Under the pieces are notes generated by a model. It did no database searches. It saw nothing but the letters and a program-made list of their open reading frames with translations, and was not told the origin of the DNA. This document shows positions 45,346 to 59,164 of a stretch of 64,000 bases of DNA, one piece after another (the first letter of the stretch is position 1; every line of letters begins with the position of its first letter). Source of the stretch: Ictalurus punctatus (taxonomy: Eukaryota; Chordata; Actinopteri; Siluriformes; Ictaluridae). The stretch is from the NCBI RefSeq assembly GCF_001660625.3, contig NC_030441.2, positions 7,185,186 to 7,249,185 on the forward strand. The letters are read 5' to 3'. The position numbers and the translations under genes are program-made.

Positions 45346-45432
<87 letters not shown>

Positions 45433-46857
45433 GAAGTCTGGCTGTTTGTTCAGACCTATTGACATTAGGCCTCTTGGTCCTTTCTCCCAAGTCACACAGC
45501 TGTGTTCAATACAAATATACAGGACCCCCCTAGCCTTCCAGCTGTGGCAACCAAGGTAGTCCTATGAATGCTGTTCCACCATCCAAGAGACTAAATTATA
45601 TCTACAATGGAGTATCCCAATGTTTGCACGTGTGGGAAAAATCCAAGATGAAGCTGGAGAAGTACCACATATCAAAAAGGTGAGAATGACACATATGTGA
45701 TTTTTTTGTTGCCTGGAGATAATTAGGAAAAGATCCAGGTTCCTCCAACCATGACTTGAGCCAGAATAACATTTGGGTGCTTTAGCAAGTCATACATAAA
45801 TAGAGGAATGTCCCTAGATTACAGATGGAGCCCACCTGCAGGTCTAGAAGTTATTCCATGGACAAAGGGTAAATGTTTATCATTCCTAAACCAAGTCTGG
45901 CCAACAAGTATATTCGATGTTTATTTAAAGTAAAAATGAGCATAAGCTGGGATATGGAACTGCACACAGAAAGACACTCATTTAAACATGGTTGGATGGT
46001 ATTAAATCATTGTAATAGTAAACTTGTTTGGTTAAAAGGTATGTTTTCCACTTACATATTTGAGATACATAATGTCCTACATGTAAAAAACAAAACAAAA
46101 AAAACCCACATTATACTATATGGTGTAAAAACGTGGTCTTGTTAGATTTGTTTAAATCTGGAAATAACTTTCACTTGTATGTGACAAAATGTAACAAGAA
46201 GTGTAGGAAATAGAACAATTTGTGAGGATGGAGGGTGGGGGTAATTTTGATTAAGTATTCACACATTACTTTTTATGGACAGACTCTACACTACTAAAGC
46301 ATTATAGAAGATTAAAGTCATGTCTGTCTGTCATGGCAGGTTACCGCCCTCACCAGACTGCATACATCTGTAGCCAATAAAGTTGCATAATTTCCCATCT
46401 CTCCTCCCATTCCAGGAGCTTCACTGTATACGTCAATGGTAGGGACAGATGGGGGCGTTTGGATGTTAGACAGAGGAGGAAACGTAAGTTGCAACGTATG
46501 TGAGAAAAATGGAATAAAAACAGACACATCATAGCCTGTTGAACAAACTGTTCTCTAGGTGGTGCAGGTGGCAGCCAAACAGATGTTGCACATCTGGCAT
46601 TTATAATGTTGCTTTCACGATAACACACACATTGGTAGTGGACATGATACAAGCAATGTTCAAGTTTCAGGAAAACGTGATTGTAGTGTAAGCATAACTC
46701 ATTACTTTTAAACATTTATCACAAAAATTTACTTGTGATTTGAAAATAATAACACATGAACTTTTATTAGGCGCTGGGTCTATCTATATGCTGTACTGCA
46801 TTATCTACATCATCATGAGAGGAACCACTGCAAATTCACTGTATTGAAGAATTTTTG

Positions 46858-46932
<75 letters not shown>

Positions 46933-47739
46933 AAATATAAAAAAAATAAGCAAAGACAATAAGTTGAAATTGAATGAAGGCTGCTGGGGGTTGCATGCAA
47001 AAAAGAAGCAAGTGTGATGTGAGCATTAACTGAAGCTCTTGACCTGTATCTGCACGATTTTGATTATTTAAACTTTGTCTCTATTTAAACTTGACTTGAC
47101 TTGCATTCATTACTTCATTAATTCATTATTATATCTAATAAAATAGAGTCCTATGACACTCTATATGTTTTTTTTTTTCTTGCAAGCTATTCAAGCAAGC
47201 TATTGGATCAGGCTATTTGGGTGAGGACTCCCACCTTTTTCAAAATGATTTCTCAAGCACACATAAAAATGTATTCAGAGACAACTTAACCACTGCCTGT
47301 TTGTAACCACAATATTTCATTCTGAAATTCATGTCAGAAAATAAACAAAATATGCCATTTTTAAAGCAAGATTTAATTTAGGAATATATAATTATGAAAT
47401 AAATATTTATATGAATTGGTCATGTTACTACAATATTTCTCACTGCTATGCTTAGTGGTTCCTGTAATTCAGATATCTTAATAGAAAATGCTTGGAGCTG
47501 TGATCTGAGTGCACAAAATATGTGAGCATGCCAGTGCTGGTAGCTACCTGGAGTTCTCATTGCTGTTAAAAAGATTTCTTTTTCCATTTGGCCTGATTGT
47601 TTTGTCTTCTTCTGTATTCTACTGTGGGCTGGATTCCAGATTAAGGCAATTTTATTAACATATAGACAAAATGTGGTTAAAATGATTGCTCCTGCATATC
47701 TATTGACATAACTTCAATTAGCCTGTGATATTGCTACCT
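44611..47739. other. Unannotated interval with (CT)n and (TA)n tracts
   Basis: A (CT)n tract of about 95 bp is at 45339-45433 and a (TA)n tract at 46858-46931. No element or gene is recognised in between. Confidence 0.5.
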
Positions 47740-47855
47740 CATACCCAGTGTTCCCATGATAGGCTGCGGAATCACTGCAACCCTAACCAGGGTAAAGTGA
47801 CTACCAAAGTAGTTACCAAAGACGAATGGATGAATAGATGAATGAACGAATACTC
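47740..47855 (+). repeat. SINE A, 3' fragment
   Basis: 'tacccagtgttcccatgata', 'aatcactgcaaccctaacca', then 'gggtaaagtgactaccaaag' and a GAATGA-type tail. Confidence 0.65.
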
Positions 47856-48213
47856 TAATCAGCATGGATAGATTACACATCTTGTAAGAATACTTGTATA
47901 AAATAGAATATGTGTAGAAGCATTTCTAGTTATTAACAGTTCTCAATGGATGTTTAGAGTGACTGCCCTGCAGTCTGGCACCAGTACCCTGGATATAGTG
48001 GAAAGTTGGAAACAGAAAGTGAATAGACATATTCACTGGCTGTAAAAAAAATTGCCTGTGGTTGAGGTCACATTTTAAAGCACCAATGTTTTTTCTAGAA
48101 CTTGCCAATAGCATGATTAGGAAATTTGTTTTACAAGTCAGCAGTTTTAAGAACCCATTCTACCCAAATATATGCCCACCAAATTTTGAAATTGCACCCT
48201 GAAATGTTAGATT

Positions 48214-48293
<80 letters not shown>

Positions 48294-50137
48294 GGATTCC
48301 TGTGGCATTCTCAGTAAAATTCCACAAAGCTGTAAACTCAGAGGAAAATGTGCTTTTGAGTACAGCTGGACGGGAAGAGAAAGGACCTGTGCCAACTGTG
48401 TGGAAGTAACCTACTGGTCCAAGGATGGCCTGAGGATGACTGGGAGGATGCCACTAAAGGGGCATAGATGGTGTGAGACAGAAAGATTTAACAAGTGTGT
48501 AACAGTCAATTCATCAGCTCATAAACTCACCATAAGGCATCTGAGAAATAGAGAAGTGATATTTAACTCAAAAGAAGTGAAAGATTTGGTTAATATTATT
48601 TTGGAACTTGGTATTTATTTATGTCTTTATGAGGACCAAATGATTATTTAATACATTATGATAGTTTTGTGGGATAAAATTGCTTTAATGCAAAATAATT
48701 TACTCTTTATTTGAAAAACTAAAAGAACCTGATCTAAATCTTTCTGCTGTCATTTCAAGAATAATAATATGATCATTTAAAACTATTTTCATATAACAAT
48801 AATGGTTGCCAAGGAAAATCATGAAACAGTTGAAATAGAGAAGTAAGAGAGTTGAAATTTTCCTTTTGGTTACTAAATATTGTATGTATGCCATTACTAT
48901 GTTACGGCCGAGTTATATTGATGCATTCCTTTGTGTGCATGTGCAGAAACAGTGGCAACCTGAGTGCTATTATTGTTGTACTCACCTGTGCATTTTATGT
49001 ACATTTAGGGGATTAAATGCAACATTCACTAGATTGCAGGTCAGAGCAAAAACATCCCTCAGCATCTGGATTCCAAGCCAAAATGTAAAAATGTTTAGCA
49101 ATTTCAGGCACAATGCTGTTATACACACCGACAAGCTCTTGTAAACCTTAGTGTCATTGTTGTGACTCTTATCATTAATTGTGTCTCAAAAAAAATCTCT
49201 GACTTTACATTCAAAAGTATCTACAAATCTCGAAAATCCAGAAGAAGTACACTAAATGTAATGTTTGTCATTTGAGACACAATGCTAGTTTGTTTAATCA
49301 GTTGTGGACATAGGTCACATGGTGCTGTACTGCCCTCACTATTTATTTATTGCCCCCATTGTTATTGCACCTCGTGAAGTATGTGCACAAGTGACGCTCC
49401 AAACAACTGCAGTGTACACACAGCAGGTATCTTGTGTACATGTAGTTAAAAGCAAGTATAATTTTTTACAAGTCTTTACATGTATGTGCAGAAGGGGCAA
49501 CTTCAATCATGATAATACTTTATATGCATTACTAAGAGGTCAAAAGGGTTTACTGCAGTGGATAAACACTGAACTGAAGAGTGACGTGTGGAGTAGTTTG
49601 TCAGAGAGAAAGAAAGAGAGAAAGCGAAAGCTTGTCAGAAGGGATGAAGCCAGTTCAACATAATGAGTAATGATCTCTGTATAGAGTCTGCCCACTCCAG
49701 AACATGGTGCTGTGATGAACTCTTCAAAGGGCTGAACTGTTTGTGTGGAATGCCAGGCAGCCTGGTCCAGGCCGTTTGAAGTCTTCAGGAGAGTGAGGCC
49801 TTTAAAAATAACCATCACTAGCTACTGTTCAGGTTATACCTAATGATTTTCACACACCACACACAGCCCATCTCAACATTCCACACCCTCTTTCATATAC
49901 TCCCCATTGAATATGAGGTGGAGTTTCAGTTTATTTGCAAATTAACTCAGAATATATATTAATATGTATATGCATACATTAAAAAGAGCACAAATTTGAA
50001 CATCTGCAATGACATCCACCTAATCTGGATCTAATTCATGAGACTGTCATACAGCAACAAAACTAACTTGGCAGTGCTGGGATTTGAATTCATAAACTCG
50101 CAACCACTAGTTGAATGCCTTAACCACTGAATATCAC
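47856..50137. other. Unannotated interval with (CA)n at 48216-48291
   Basis: One uninterrupted CA tract of about 75 bp. The ORF running across it (48292-48651) has no recognisable domain. Nothing else was identified. Confidence 0.45.
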
Positions 50138-50215
50138 AGTTGGTAAATGGTCTGCACTTATATAGCGCTTTTTTAACCTTAGCTCGGTTAGCTCTACAAA
50201 GCGGTTTACACCGTT

Positions 50216-50261
<46 letters not shown>

Positions 50262-50337
50262 TTGGGGTTCATCGTCTTACTCAAGGACACTACAATTAGT
50301 GGACAACCCGCTCTATCACCTGAGCCACCCAATTCCT
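50138..50337 (-). mobile_element. SINE B, minus strand, with internal (CA)n
   Basis: On the minus strand it begins with the tRNA-like head 'gggtggctcaggtgatagag', continues 'cgggttgtccactaattgta', 'gtgtccttgagtaagacgat', 'gaaccccaaattgtgtgtg' and ends 'agcgctatataagtgcagac'. The (CA)n of 50220-50259 on the plus strand has grown inside the SINE. Box B is damaged. Confidence 0.75.
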
Positions 50338-50519
50338 ACATAGTACATGACAATTTACCCTACAATTTGTGCAAGTTCTAATTTGGTATACTCAAAAATG
50401 ACACACATGAGCACATAACAAAAATAAAGTTAAATGTTAATTAATTAATGCTATGATGTAAACATATATAGAGGATTACAGTCTCCTCTCAAAGTAAGAC
50501 CAATTCTTTTGTTTTTGCG

Positions 50520-50664
50520 AAAGAAGCCATTGTGAGCAACTTGGGGTTCAGTGTCTTACCCAAGGACACTTCGGTATTTGGAGTCATGCGGGACGGAAAT
50601 CGAACCGCCATCCCTATGATTAGTGGACAACCCACTCTACCAACTGAGCTACAGCCACCCCAAA
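50520..50664 (-). mobile_element. SINE B, minus strand, 5' half
   Basis: On the minus strand: 'ggggtggctgtagctcagtt', 'ggtagagtgggttgtccact', box B 'ggcggttcgatttcc' and 'accgaagtgtccttgggtaa'. It ends after 'gttgctcacaatggcttc'; the 3' tail is missing. It directly abuts a Tc1 family 3 fragment. Confidence 0.78.
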
Positions 50665-50940
50665 ACCTGAATTTGAATCCCATTGAAATGTTGTGGGGGG
50701 ATTTGAAACAGGCAGTACATGCAAGAAAACCCTCAAACATCTTGCAACTGAAATAATATTGCATGGAAGAGTGGTCAAAAAAGTTATTTCTGCTAATGAG
50801 TCAATAGTTAGTTTCACAAGAGGTATATCAACTTTATTAATATGCACTGTTTCAAAGATGATCAAATGTTTGCTTGTCTAAATAAGTCAAAAAAGCGAAC
50901 AATTTCCATGGGGTATACTTATATTTTCACATGATGTATA
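50665..50940 (+). mobile_element. Tc1-like family 3, 3' fragment
   Basis: Matches 31641-31957: 'cattgaaatgttgtggggg', 'cagtacatgcaagaaaaccc', 'caaacatcttgcaactgaaa', 'ctgtttcaaagatgatcaaa' and 'aacaatttccatggggtata'. It lacks about 50 bp after 'gaagagtggtca'. It codes only the Glu block of the transposase (NLNPIEMLWGDLKQAV). Confidence 0.85.
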
Positions 50941-51456
50941 TGCCCAAGAGTCCACATTCATATCAGCTCTATACATACACACATTATACATATATTGACT
51001 AAATGAGGTAACAAAGATCCAAATCTGTGCATTCTGATTCATATTTACAAATTAGATGACATGCCACTAAACCCTATTAGCTACAGTATCTCACAAAAGT
51101 GAGTAAACCCTTCACATTTTGTAAATATTTGATTATATCTTTTCATGTGACAACACTGAAGAAATCACACTTTGCTACAATGTAAAGTAGTGAGTGTACA
51201 GCTTGTGTAACTGTGTAAATTTGCTGTCCCCTCAAAATAACTCAACACACAGCCATTAATGTCTAAACCGCTGGCAATAAAAGTGAGTACACCCCTAAGT
51301 GAAAATGTCCAAATTGGGCCCAATTAGCCATTTTCCCTCCTCAGTGTCATGTGACTTGTTAGTGTTACAAGGTCTCAGGTGTGAATGGGGATCAGGTGTG
51401 TTAAATTTGGTGTCATCACTCTCACACTCCCTCATACTGGTCACTGGAAGTTCAAC

Positions 51457-52496
51457 ATGACACCTCATGGCAAAGAACTCTCTGAGGATCTGAAAAAAAT
51501 AATTGTTGCTATACATAAAGATGGCCTAGGCTATAAGAAGATTGCCAAGACCCTGACACTGAGCTGCAGCACAGTGGTCAAGACCATACAGTGGTTTAAC
51601 AGGACAGGTTCCACTCAGAAAAGGCCTCGCCATGGTCGACCAAAGAAGTTGAGTGCACGTGCTCAGCATCATATCCAGAGGTTGTCTTTGGGAAATAGAC
51701 ATATGAGTGCTGCCAGCATAGCTGCAGAGGTTGAAGGGGTGGGGGGTCAGCCTGTCAGTGCTCAGACCATACGCCGCACACTGCATCAAATAGGTCTGCA
51801 TGGCTGTCGTCCCAGAAGGAAGCCTCTTCTAAAGATGATGCACAAGAAAGCCCGCAAACTGTTTGCTGAAGACAAGCAGACTAAGGACATGGATTACTGG
51901 AATCATGTCCTGTGGTCTGATGAGACCAAGATAAACGTATTTGGTTCAGATGGTGTCAAGCGTGTGTGGCGGCAACCAGGTGAGGAGTACAAAGACAAGT
52001 GTGTCTTACCTACAGTCAAGCATGGGAGTGTCATGGTCTGGGGCTGCATGAGTGCTGCCGGCACTGGGGAGCTACAGTTCATTGAGGGAACCATGAATGC
52101 CGATATGTACTGTGACATACTGAAGCAGAGAATGATCTCCTCCCTTCGGAGACTGGGCCGCAGGACAGTATTCCAACATGATAACGACCCCAAACACACC
52201 TCCAAAATGACCACTGCCTTGCTAAAGAAGCTGAGGGTGAAGGTGATGGACTAAACCCTATTGAGCATCTGTGGGGCATCCTCAAATGGAAGGTGGAGGA
52301 GCACAAGGTCTCTAATATCCACCAGCTCCGTGATGTCATGCTTGTATCTTTCTCATTTGTAAGTAGCTTTGGATAAAAGCGTCTGCTAAGTAAATAAATG
52401 TAATGTAATGTAATGTCATCATGGAGGAGTGGAAGAGGACTCCAGTGGCAACCTGGGATGCTCTGGTGAACTCCATGCCCAAGAGGGTTAAGGCAG
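51457..52496 (+). pseudogene. Tc1-like transposase, 3' deleted and interrupted (copy B)
   Basis: The frame MTPHGKELSEDLKK runs open for 266 codons to 52254. It holds the helix-turn-helix region GYKKIAKTLTLSCSTVVKTI, HVLWSDETKINVFG with the first Asp at 51919-51921, and FQHDNDPKHTSKMTTALLKK with the second Asp at 52180-52182. Then 22 bp present in copy A are missing after AAGGTGATGGACT, creating a stop and removing the residues before the Glu block; 'cctattgagcatctgtggg' (Glu at 52263-52265) is out of frame. Two Gly codons are also missing in KHG(GG)SVMVWG. An L2 insertion lies further on. N-terminal and central domains are otherwise well preserved. Confidence 0.92.
52340..52412 (+). mobile_element. 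L2-type 3' tail micro-insertion, TSD ATGTCAT
   Basis: 73 bp containing 'agctttggataaaagcgtct' (stem-loop with GGATA loop) and ending in ATGTA repeats are flanked by atgtcat at 52333-52339 and 52413-52419. Copy A of the host transposon lacks them, giving an empty-site comparison at about 2640-2650. Confidence 0.9.
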
Positions 52497-52520
52497 TGTA
52501 CTCACTTTTGTGAGATACTG

Positions 52521-53764
<1,244 letters not shown>

Positions 53765-54092
53765 TATTGCACTCACACCTCCAGGGTCACACGGCCCTGT
53801 GTGTGTGTGCGGAGTTTGCATGTTCTCCCCGTGCTGCGGGGGTTTCCTCCGGGTACTCCGGTTTCCTCCCCCAGTCCAACGACATGCATGGTAGGCTGAC
53901 TGGCATGTCCAAAGTGTCTGTAGTGTAATGTGTGGTGTGTAAATGTGTATGCGATTGTGCCCTGTGATGGATTGGCACCCTGTCCAGGGTGTACCCCACC
54001 TTGTGCCCCATACTCCCTGGAATAGGCTCCAAGTTCCCCGTGACCCTGTAGGATAAGTGATATAGAAAATGCATGGATGGATGGATAAATGA
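53765..54092 (+). repeat. Retroelement with RTE-type tail, ATGG-repeat end
   Basis: 'gttctccccgtgctgcgggg', 'tttcctccgggtactccggt', 'ggcaccctgtccagggtgta', 'ccttgtgccccatactccct', 'gataagtgatatagaaaatg', then 'catggatggatggat'. This is the SINE or 3' LINE end with GGAT-type repeats known from fish RTE elements. It is better preserved than the copy at 13485. Confidence 0.75.
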
Positions 54093-54969
54093 CATTCCAT
54101 TTTTGTCAGACATTGAATTAATAACCTTATAATTTCTAAATAAACAAATAAATACACATACAAACTTTCAGAACTCCTAGTCTCTGTCTTGCTAATGGTT
54201 AGGTAATTTTTTATGGGCAGGTTGCTGAAGGCCTAGCAGTGAGTTGGGTGTGGTCAAAAGGCGCACATTCAGCAGAAGAGGTGTGAAACCCACAGTGAGG
54301 CAAACAGTGGCTCAGTAGCTAGGCAACGGCAACAGTAGACCCTCTCTCCTTCCCACATGTTGCGGGAAGAGGCGTCTGTGTTATAGGTAATGTTGTTGTG
54401 GACACGGCCTTTGTTGACACGCACATTAAACAGCAAACCTTCCATCATATACACCATAACACACATGGCCGTGTACTCTTATCATGTTACCTACAAACCC
54501 ATGCATCGACAGCGAATAACCAAATTTATGTTGAGTTCAAAGAGGACAGAAATTTTCAGCACTTTGTCATGAAAATCTGCAACATGGCTCAAGATAAACA
54601 AAAGAGCTAGACAACTTAATTTCTCTATCTCTCCATTACAAACACAAACAATGGGAAGATTGATGGGTTTCAAAGTGGAGTCGGCTGTGGCTGACCCAGT
54701 AGAGTCCAACTGTGAAGCTTGTCCATCACTAGGTTTCTGGGAAGGCACTGAATGTGCAACTGGATTTTAGCATACACTTACTTTCTGGAGGTGACCAGTG
54801 TGCATAATTGTGCATCTCTAGCTGTCTCTGTTTTGACATGGTTTATAGGCATCTTCAGGTATGTATGTTGACCAAGTGCATACTTGCAATAAAAGTGTTT
54901 ATGTATTTAATGTCTATGTATAGGAATGGTTGCATAGTCATGCAGAGTCACATGTTCACCACCCACCTA

Positions 54970-55030
<61 letters not shown>

Positions 55031-55939
55031 CTTGGTCCTAATAAGCTTGCTGAGAGCAATTTCTTAGATTATCACATCTGTGCTGAAATCTCCAGGGAGA
55101 TTTTCCCATGCTTGCTCCCAAACAGAGTCAAGCCCTGCTCGGTTGTAAATTAAAATTGTGGAGCCGTCCAGGATGGAGCCTCACAACCCATGAATCCTGC
55201 CCACAGATGACGTCTCAAGCCCTGTTAATGGCTCCTCCAGTGCTGTATCTGTTTCATCCTGCATGCTAAACTAAACTCATTTTGATGCTTTGCTGTAGGC
55301 ACACACCATACTGCACTTAGGTCAGGCCCATTCCAGGTCGAGTGTTCTCAGAGCAGATGGTATGGTATTTATGGGCCTTTTTTCCTGTACATGTAAATAC
55401 GTCACTGGCTTTAAGAAGACGCCAGTTCTAGTCAATTAACACCTCAACCTTTGGCCTGAAGAGTGTTAATCTAATGAGATGCTCTAGAGACGCCTTCAGT
55501 GGCTTTCTTTGTAAAGTCAACAAACTGTAGGTGCTTTTGAGTCATTTAGCCAGTTATTCAGACATTGATCTTAATTCGGTACAAGAATTAAAGGTTTTCA
55601 CTAACACACTGAAAATTTAATCCCAAAATTGCACACATCAGTATTCAGACCTTTAGAAGCTATTCAGAAGATGCATGAGAGTTATGTTTGCAGAGGGTGG
55701 AGTAAAACATAGGCATGTCTCAGTTACATGTAATTCTGACCTTGAATTAATTAATTAGTAATATTGTCCCTTCAAAAGTAATGAAATTCTATCACATCTA
55801 GAAAGACGTTTTTATTTCTAGACTAGGACAGGACATTTTAATCTGGTGCACTGCTTATCTCAAAGACTATTTTTTAAATGGGAAAATGTATGAATTAGAT
55901 AAAGAGCACAGTGAATTTACTGATTTGATTTATTGATTT
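54093..55939. other. Unannotated interval with (CA)n at 54971-55029
   Basis: No gene recognised. The segment at about 55130-55330 has moderate GC and normal complexity. A short stretch near 55490-55595 resembles 58640-58800. Confidence 0.4.
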
Positions 55940-56190
55940 AACTACTTAAAGTATTCATTCATTAATTTTCTTTCCACTTTTCCTGGTGGCAACAGGCTGA
56001 GAATGTCAACTGAGACTTCTTTATCCCTAGCCACGGATTCCAGCTCCTCCTGAAGGATCCCCAGATGTTCCCAACCTAAATGTGGGATATAATCTTTCCA
56101 ATAGGTCTTGGGTCTGCACTGCGTTCTCCATCCAGTGAGACAGAGAGTAACTTCAATAACCCTGTGGAGGAACCCCATTTCCTGTCTGTT
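55940..56190 (-). pseudogene. RTE-like LINE, ORF C-terminus relic
   Basis: On the minus strand a 78-codon frame reads RPKTYWKDYIPHLGWEHLGI followed by LQEELESVARDKEVSVDILS and LLPPGK. The pattern (RPRTRWRDYI-LAWERLG---EELE-VA-E--VW-SLL-LLPP) is one I know from the C-terminal end of RTE-type LINEs in fish. The usual GGATGG tail is replaced by 'gaatgaata'-like sequence. Upstream parts of the ORF are absent. Confidence 0.68.
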
Positions 56191-56267
56191 CTCACACTTG
56201 ATAGGTGAAGATAGGGATGTAGATTGACCAGCTTAAGTCACCAACTTTGAATACAGCCCTGTGTTTG

Positions 56268-57768
56268 CTAAAAGTCCTATAAGTAGATAACGATAACCCA
56301 ATTAAACAAATGAGACAAAATGTTATACTTGTTCATTTATTTATTTAGGAAAATTACCCAATATTACATATCTGTGAGTGGCAAAAGTATGTGAACCTGT
56401 GCTTTCAGTATCTGGTGTGACCCCTTGTGCAGCAATAACTGCAACTAAAAGTTTATGGTAACTTAATCAGTCTTGCACATCGACTTGGAGGAATCTTTGC
56501 CTGTTCCTCAGTACAGAACAGCTTCAACTCTGGGATGCTGGTGGGCTTCCTCACATGAACTGCTTGCTTCAGGTTCTTCCACAACATTTCTATTAGATTA
56601 AGGTCAGGACTTTGACTTGGCCATTCAAAAACATAAATTTTATTCTTCTTTAACCATTCTTTGGTAGTGTTGTAAGAGTTGTGTGCTTAGGGCCGTTGTC
56701 TTGCTGCATGACCCAGATTCAGTTCACAGACAGATATCCTGACATTTTCCTTTAGAATTCACTGGTATAATTCAGAATTCATTGTTCCATCAATCATGGC
56801 AAGCTGTCCTGGCCCAGATGCAGCAAAACAGGCCCAAAGCATAATACTACCACCACCATGTTTCACAGATGGGATAAGATTCTTATGCTGGAATGCAGTA
56901 TTTTACCTTCCTAATCATTTAAACCAAAAATTCTATTTTGGTCTCATCAATCGACAAAACATTTTTTCCAATAGCCTTCTAGCTTGTCCATGTGATCTTT
57001 AGCAAACTGCAGATGGTCAGCAATGTTCTTTTTGGAGAGCAGTGGCTTTCTCCTTGCAACCCTGTCATACAAAATATTTGTTGTTCAGTGTTCTGCTGAT
57101 GGTGGACTCATAAACATTAACATTAGCCAATGTGAGCAAGGCCTTTAGTTGCTTTGAAGTTACCCTGGGTTCCTTTGTGACCTCGCAAACTATTACACAT
57201 TTTGCTCTTGGAGTGATCTTTGTTGGTCGACCAATCCTGGGAAAGGTAACAATGTCTTGAATTTCTTCAGTCTGTCTGAAGAAGAGTTTGGTGGAGTCCA
57301 AACTCTTTAAAGATGGTTTTGTAAACTTTTCCAGCCTGATGAGTATCAACAACACTTTTTCTGAAATCCTCAGAAATCGCCTTTCTTCATGCCATGATAC
57401 ACTTCCACAAACATGTGCTGTGAAGATCAGACTTTGATAGATACCTGTTCTTTAAATAAAACAGGGCACTCACTCACACCTGATTGTCATTCCATTTATG
57501 GAAAACACCTGACTCTAATTTCACCTTCAAATTAAACTGCTAATCCTAGAGGTTCACATATTTTCCCCCTTCACAGATGTGTAATATAGGTTCATTTTTC
57601 TCAATAAATAAATGACCAAGTATAATATTTTTGTGTCATTTGTTTAATCGAGTTCTCTTTGTCTACTTTTAGAACTTGTGTGAAAATCTGATGATGTTTG
57701 AGGTAATATTTATGTAGATATATAGAAAATTCTAAAGGGTTCACAAACTGTCAAGCACACTGTGCATA
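56268..57768 (-). mobile_element. Tc1-like transposon family 4, reversed, decayed
   Basis: Long inverted repeats: 'acccaattaaacaaatgaga' and 'aatattacatatctgtgagt' on the left reappear reverse-complemented on the right as 'tcatttgtttaatcgagt' and 'cacagatgtgtaatatagg'. The right outer end runs to 'ggttcacaaactgtcaagca'. The left outer end is missing beyond about 56268. Transposase remnants lie on the minus strand. Confidence 0.82.
56440..57400 (-). pseudogene. Tc1-like transposase relic (family 4)
   Basis: Minus-strand frames show IVTFPRIGRPTKITPRAKCV, VTSKQLKALLTLANVNVYES and TISRTLNNK (DNA-binding half). RRKPLLSKKNIADHLQFAKD is in a second frame, followed by NVLSIDETKIEFLV with the first catalytic Asp. 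The later 'EMLWKNLKQAVH'-type block follows DLNLIE with the Glu. The second catalytic block near 56690 is degraded. Many stops and frameshifts separate these pieces. Confidence 0.82.
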
Positions 57769-59164
57769 GCTGCAGTCACAATTTATGTGTTTTTAAATCC
57801 ATTCCTCAAAGGACATCAAAGGATTCCCTCAGCTCTCCTGAGCACTTCAGACTCAACTGTTAGGATCACCTAATGCCCTGTCACAAGGGTCAGTACTCCT
57901 TCACTGCAATTACAGTAGGTCAAAGTCTGACTGACGTTATAGGAGACCTGCCACTGAGCTGCAGGAGTCAACATTTTGGTGGTGTCCATGGTGATTTTCC
58001 CACCTCTTTTCCTCTTGCTTGTGACTCTACGGAATGCAGAAAACATGGAGAGTTATGTTGCTCTCATGAAAAACATGATATCATATACTTTTAAGCAATA
58101 ATTTAATCTCATCCAGTAATTTTTTTTTTATTTGCCATAATTCACTGATTTTTTTTAATATTGTCAAATTTTACTAAAGAAAAGCCTGCCTGTTTTTAAC
58201 ATATATGTTACATGTTAAGTCAAAATTCCCTAATGCTATAGTTTTTTTTTTGTTTTTGTTTTTTTTTGTAAAATGGCTGTGTATAGGGATTACAGGCCAT
58301 TTTTTTTATAGGTGTTTCCAAAGATCAAGGCAAAGTAAAGGTCAAGGGTGGACACAGATTGACCCTGTCTTGCTCAGAATGGACACTGCAACTGATGCTT
58401 GGCTGAAGTGGCACATTCTTTTATGCATTCCATGCATTCTGTTCCTTCACTTTTGATGAGAAATGAGGATGACAAGATGAACAAAAAAAGAGCTTTTGAC
58501 ATGGCAACCATTACTCAAAACACTGGTTCTTTTATTTTGTTGATTTGTTTTAAAACACACATTTCCTCAAGAATACAAAGTCCTTCTTTGTGTTCAGTTT
58601 CCATATGTGGGTTACGCTGTGTGTGGCAAAGGATTATCATTTTCAGTTGTCTTCAGTGGCTTCCTTTGTAGAGTATAATCTGTCTATCAACAGTTGTTAT
58701 TGCTCAAAACTGCTTTGTTTTCAACTGAACCAGTGAAAACTTTGCCAGTGATTCCAGTTGTTTGGCTAGATATTGATCTGAATTCAGTAAAATGAAAATG
58801 CTGTTTGATCAATTCTGCCAAGACCCATGTTATATTGGCATGTGATAAGCCTGAGATATTTCACATGAGTGAATGCTTGGCCTAAAACATCGACACTACC
58901 AATATTTACAAAAGATTGTGGTAAGAGGTGTAAGGAACAGGGCCCTCTTTAAAACAGCAGGTTAGTTTTTTTGCACTTCCAGATATTACATCTGAACATG
59001 CTTCATAAAACCTTAATATTGTTGCAAGAATGTTACTACAGTACCCTGGTATCTTCCCATGTGGTTACATAACTAATAATAAGTTCTTATTGCACCTGTC
59101 AAGGAGATAAGTACATTATATGGACTGCTGAATACATTCTTGTTCAGGAAACCCCTCAGCCATT
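57769..59164. other. Unannotated interval
   Basis: No gene or element recognised. Confidence 0.35.

Larger units (their letters stand above)
51084..52520 (+). mobile_element. Tc1-like transposon, family 1 copy B, right end shortened
   Basis: Ends CAGTATCTCACAAAAGTGAG (left) and its reverse complement (right) are flanked by TA at 51082-51083 and 52521-52522. The right inverted repeat is cut to about 27 bp: after 'gagggttaaggcagt' the sequence goes straight to 'gtactcacttttgtgagata', whereas copy A has over 230 bp more. An L2-type micro-insertion sits at 52340-52412. It cannot be active. Confidence 0.93.

Noticed and set aside
46350..46715. 121-codon minus-strand ORF as a gene
   Set aside because: Composition is Cys/Leu/His-rich without motif, and there is no start context or supporting neighbours.
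48126..48651. ORFs around the (CA)n at 48216-48291
   Set aside because: They are made of or flanked by dinucleotide-repeat translation and show no domain or conserved motif.
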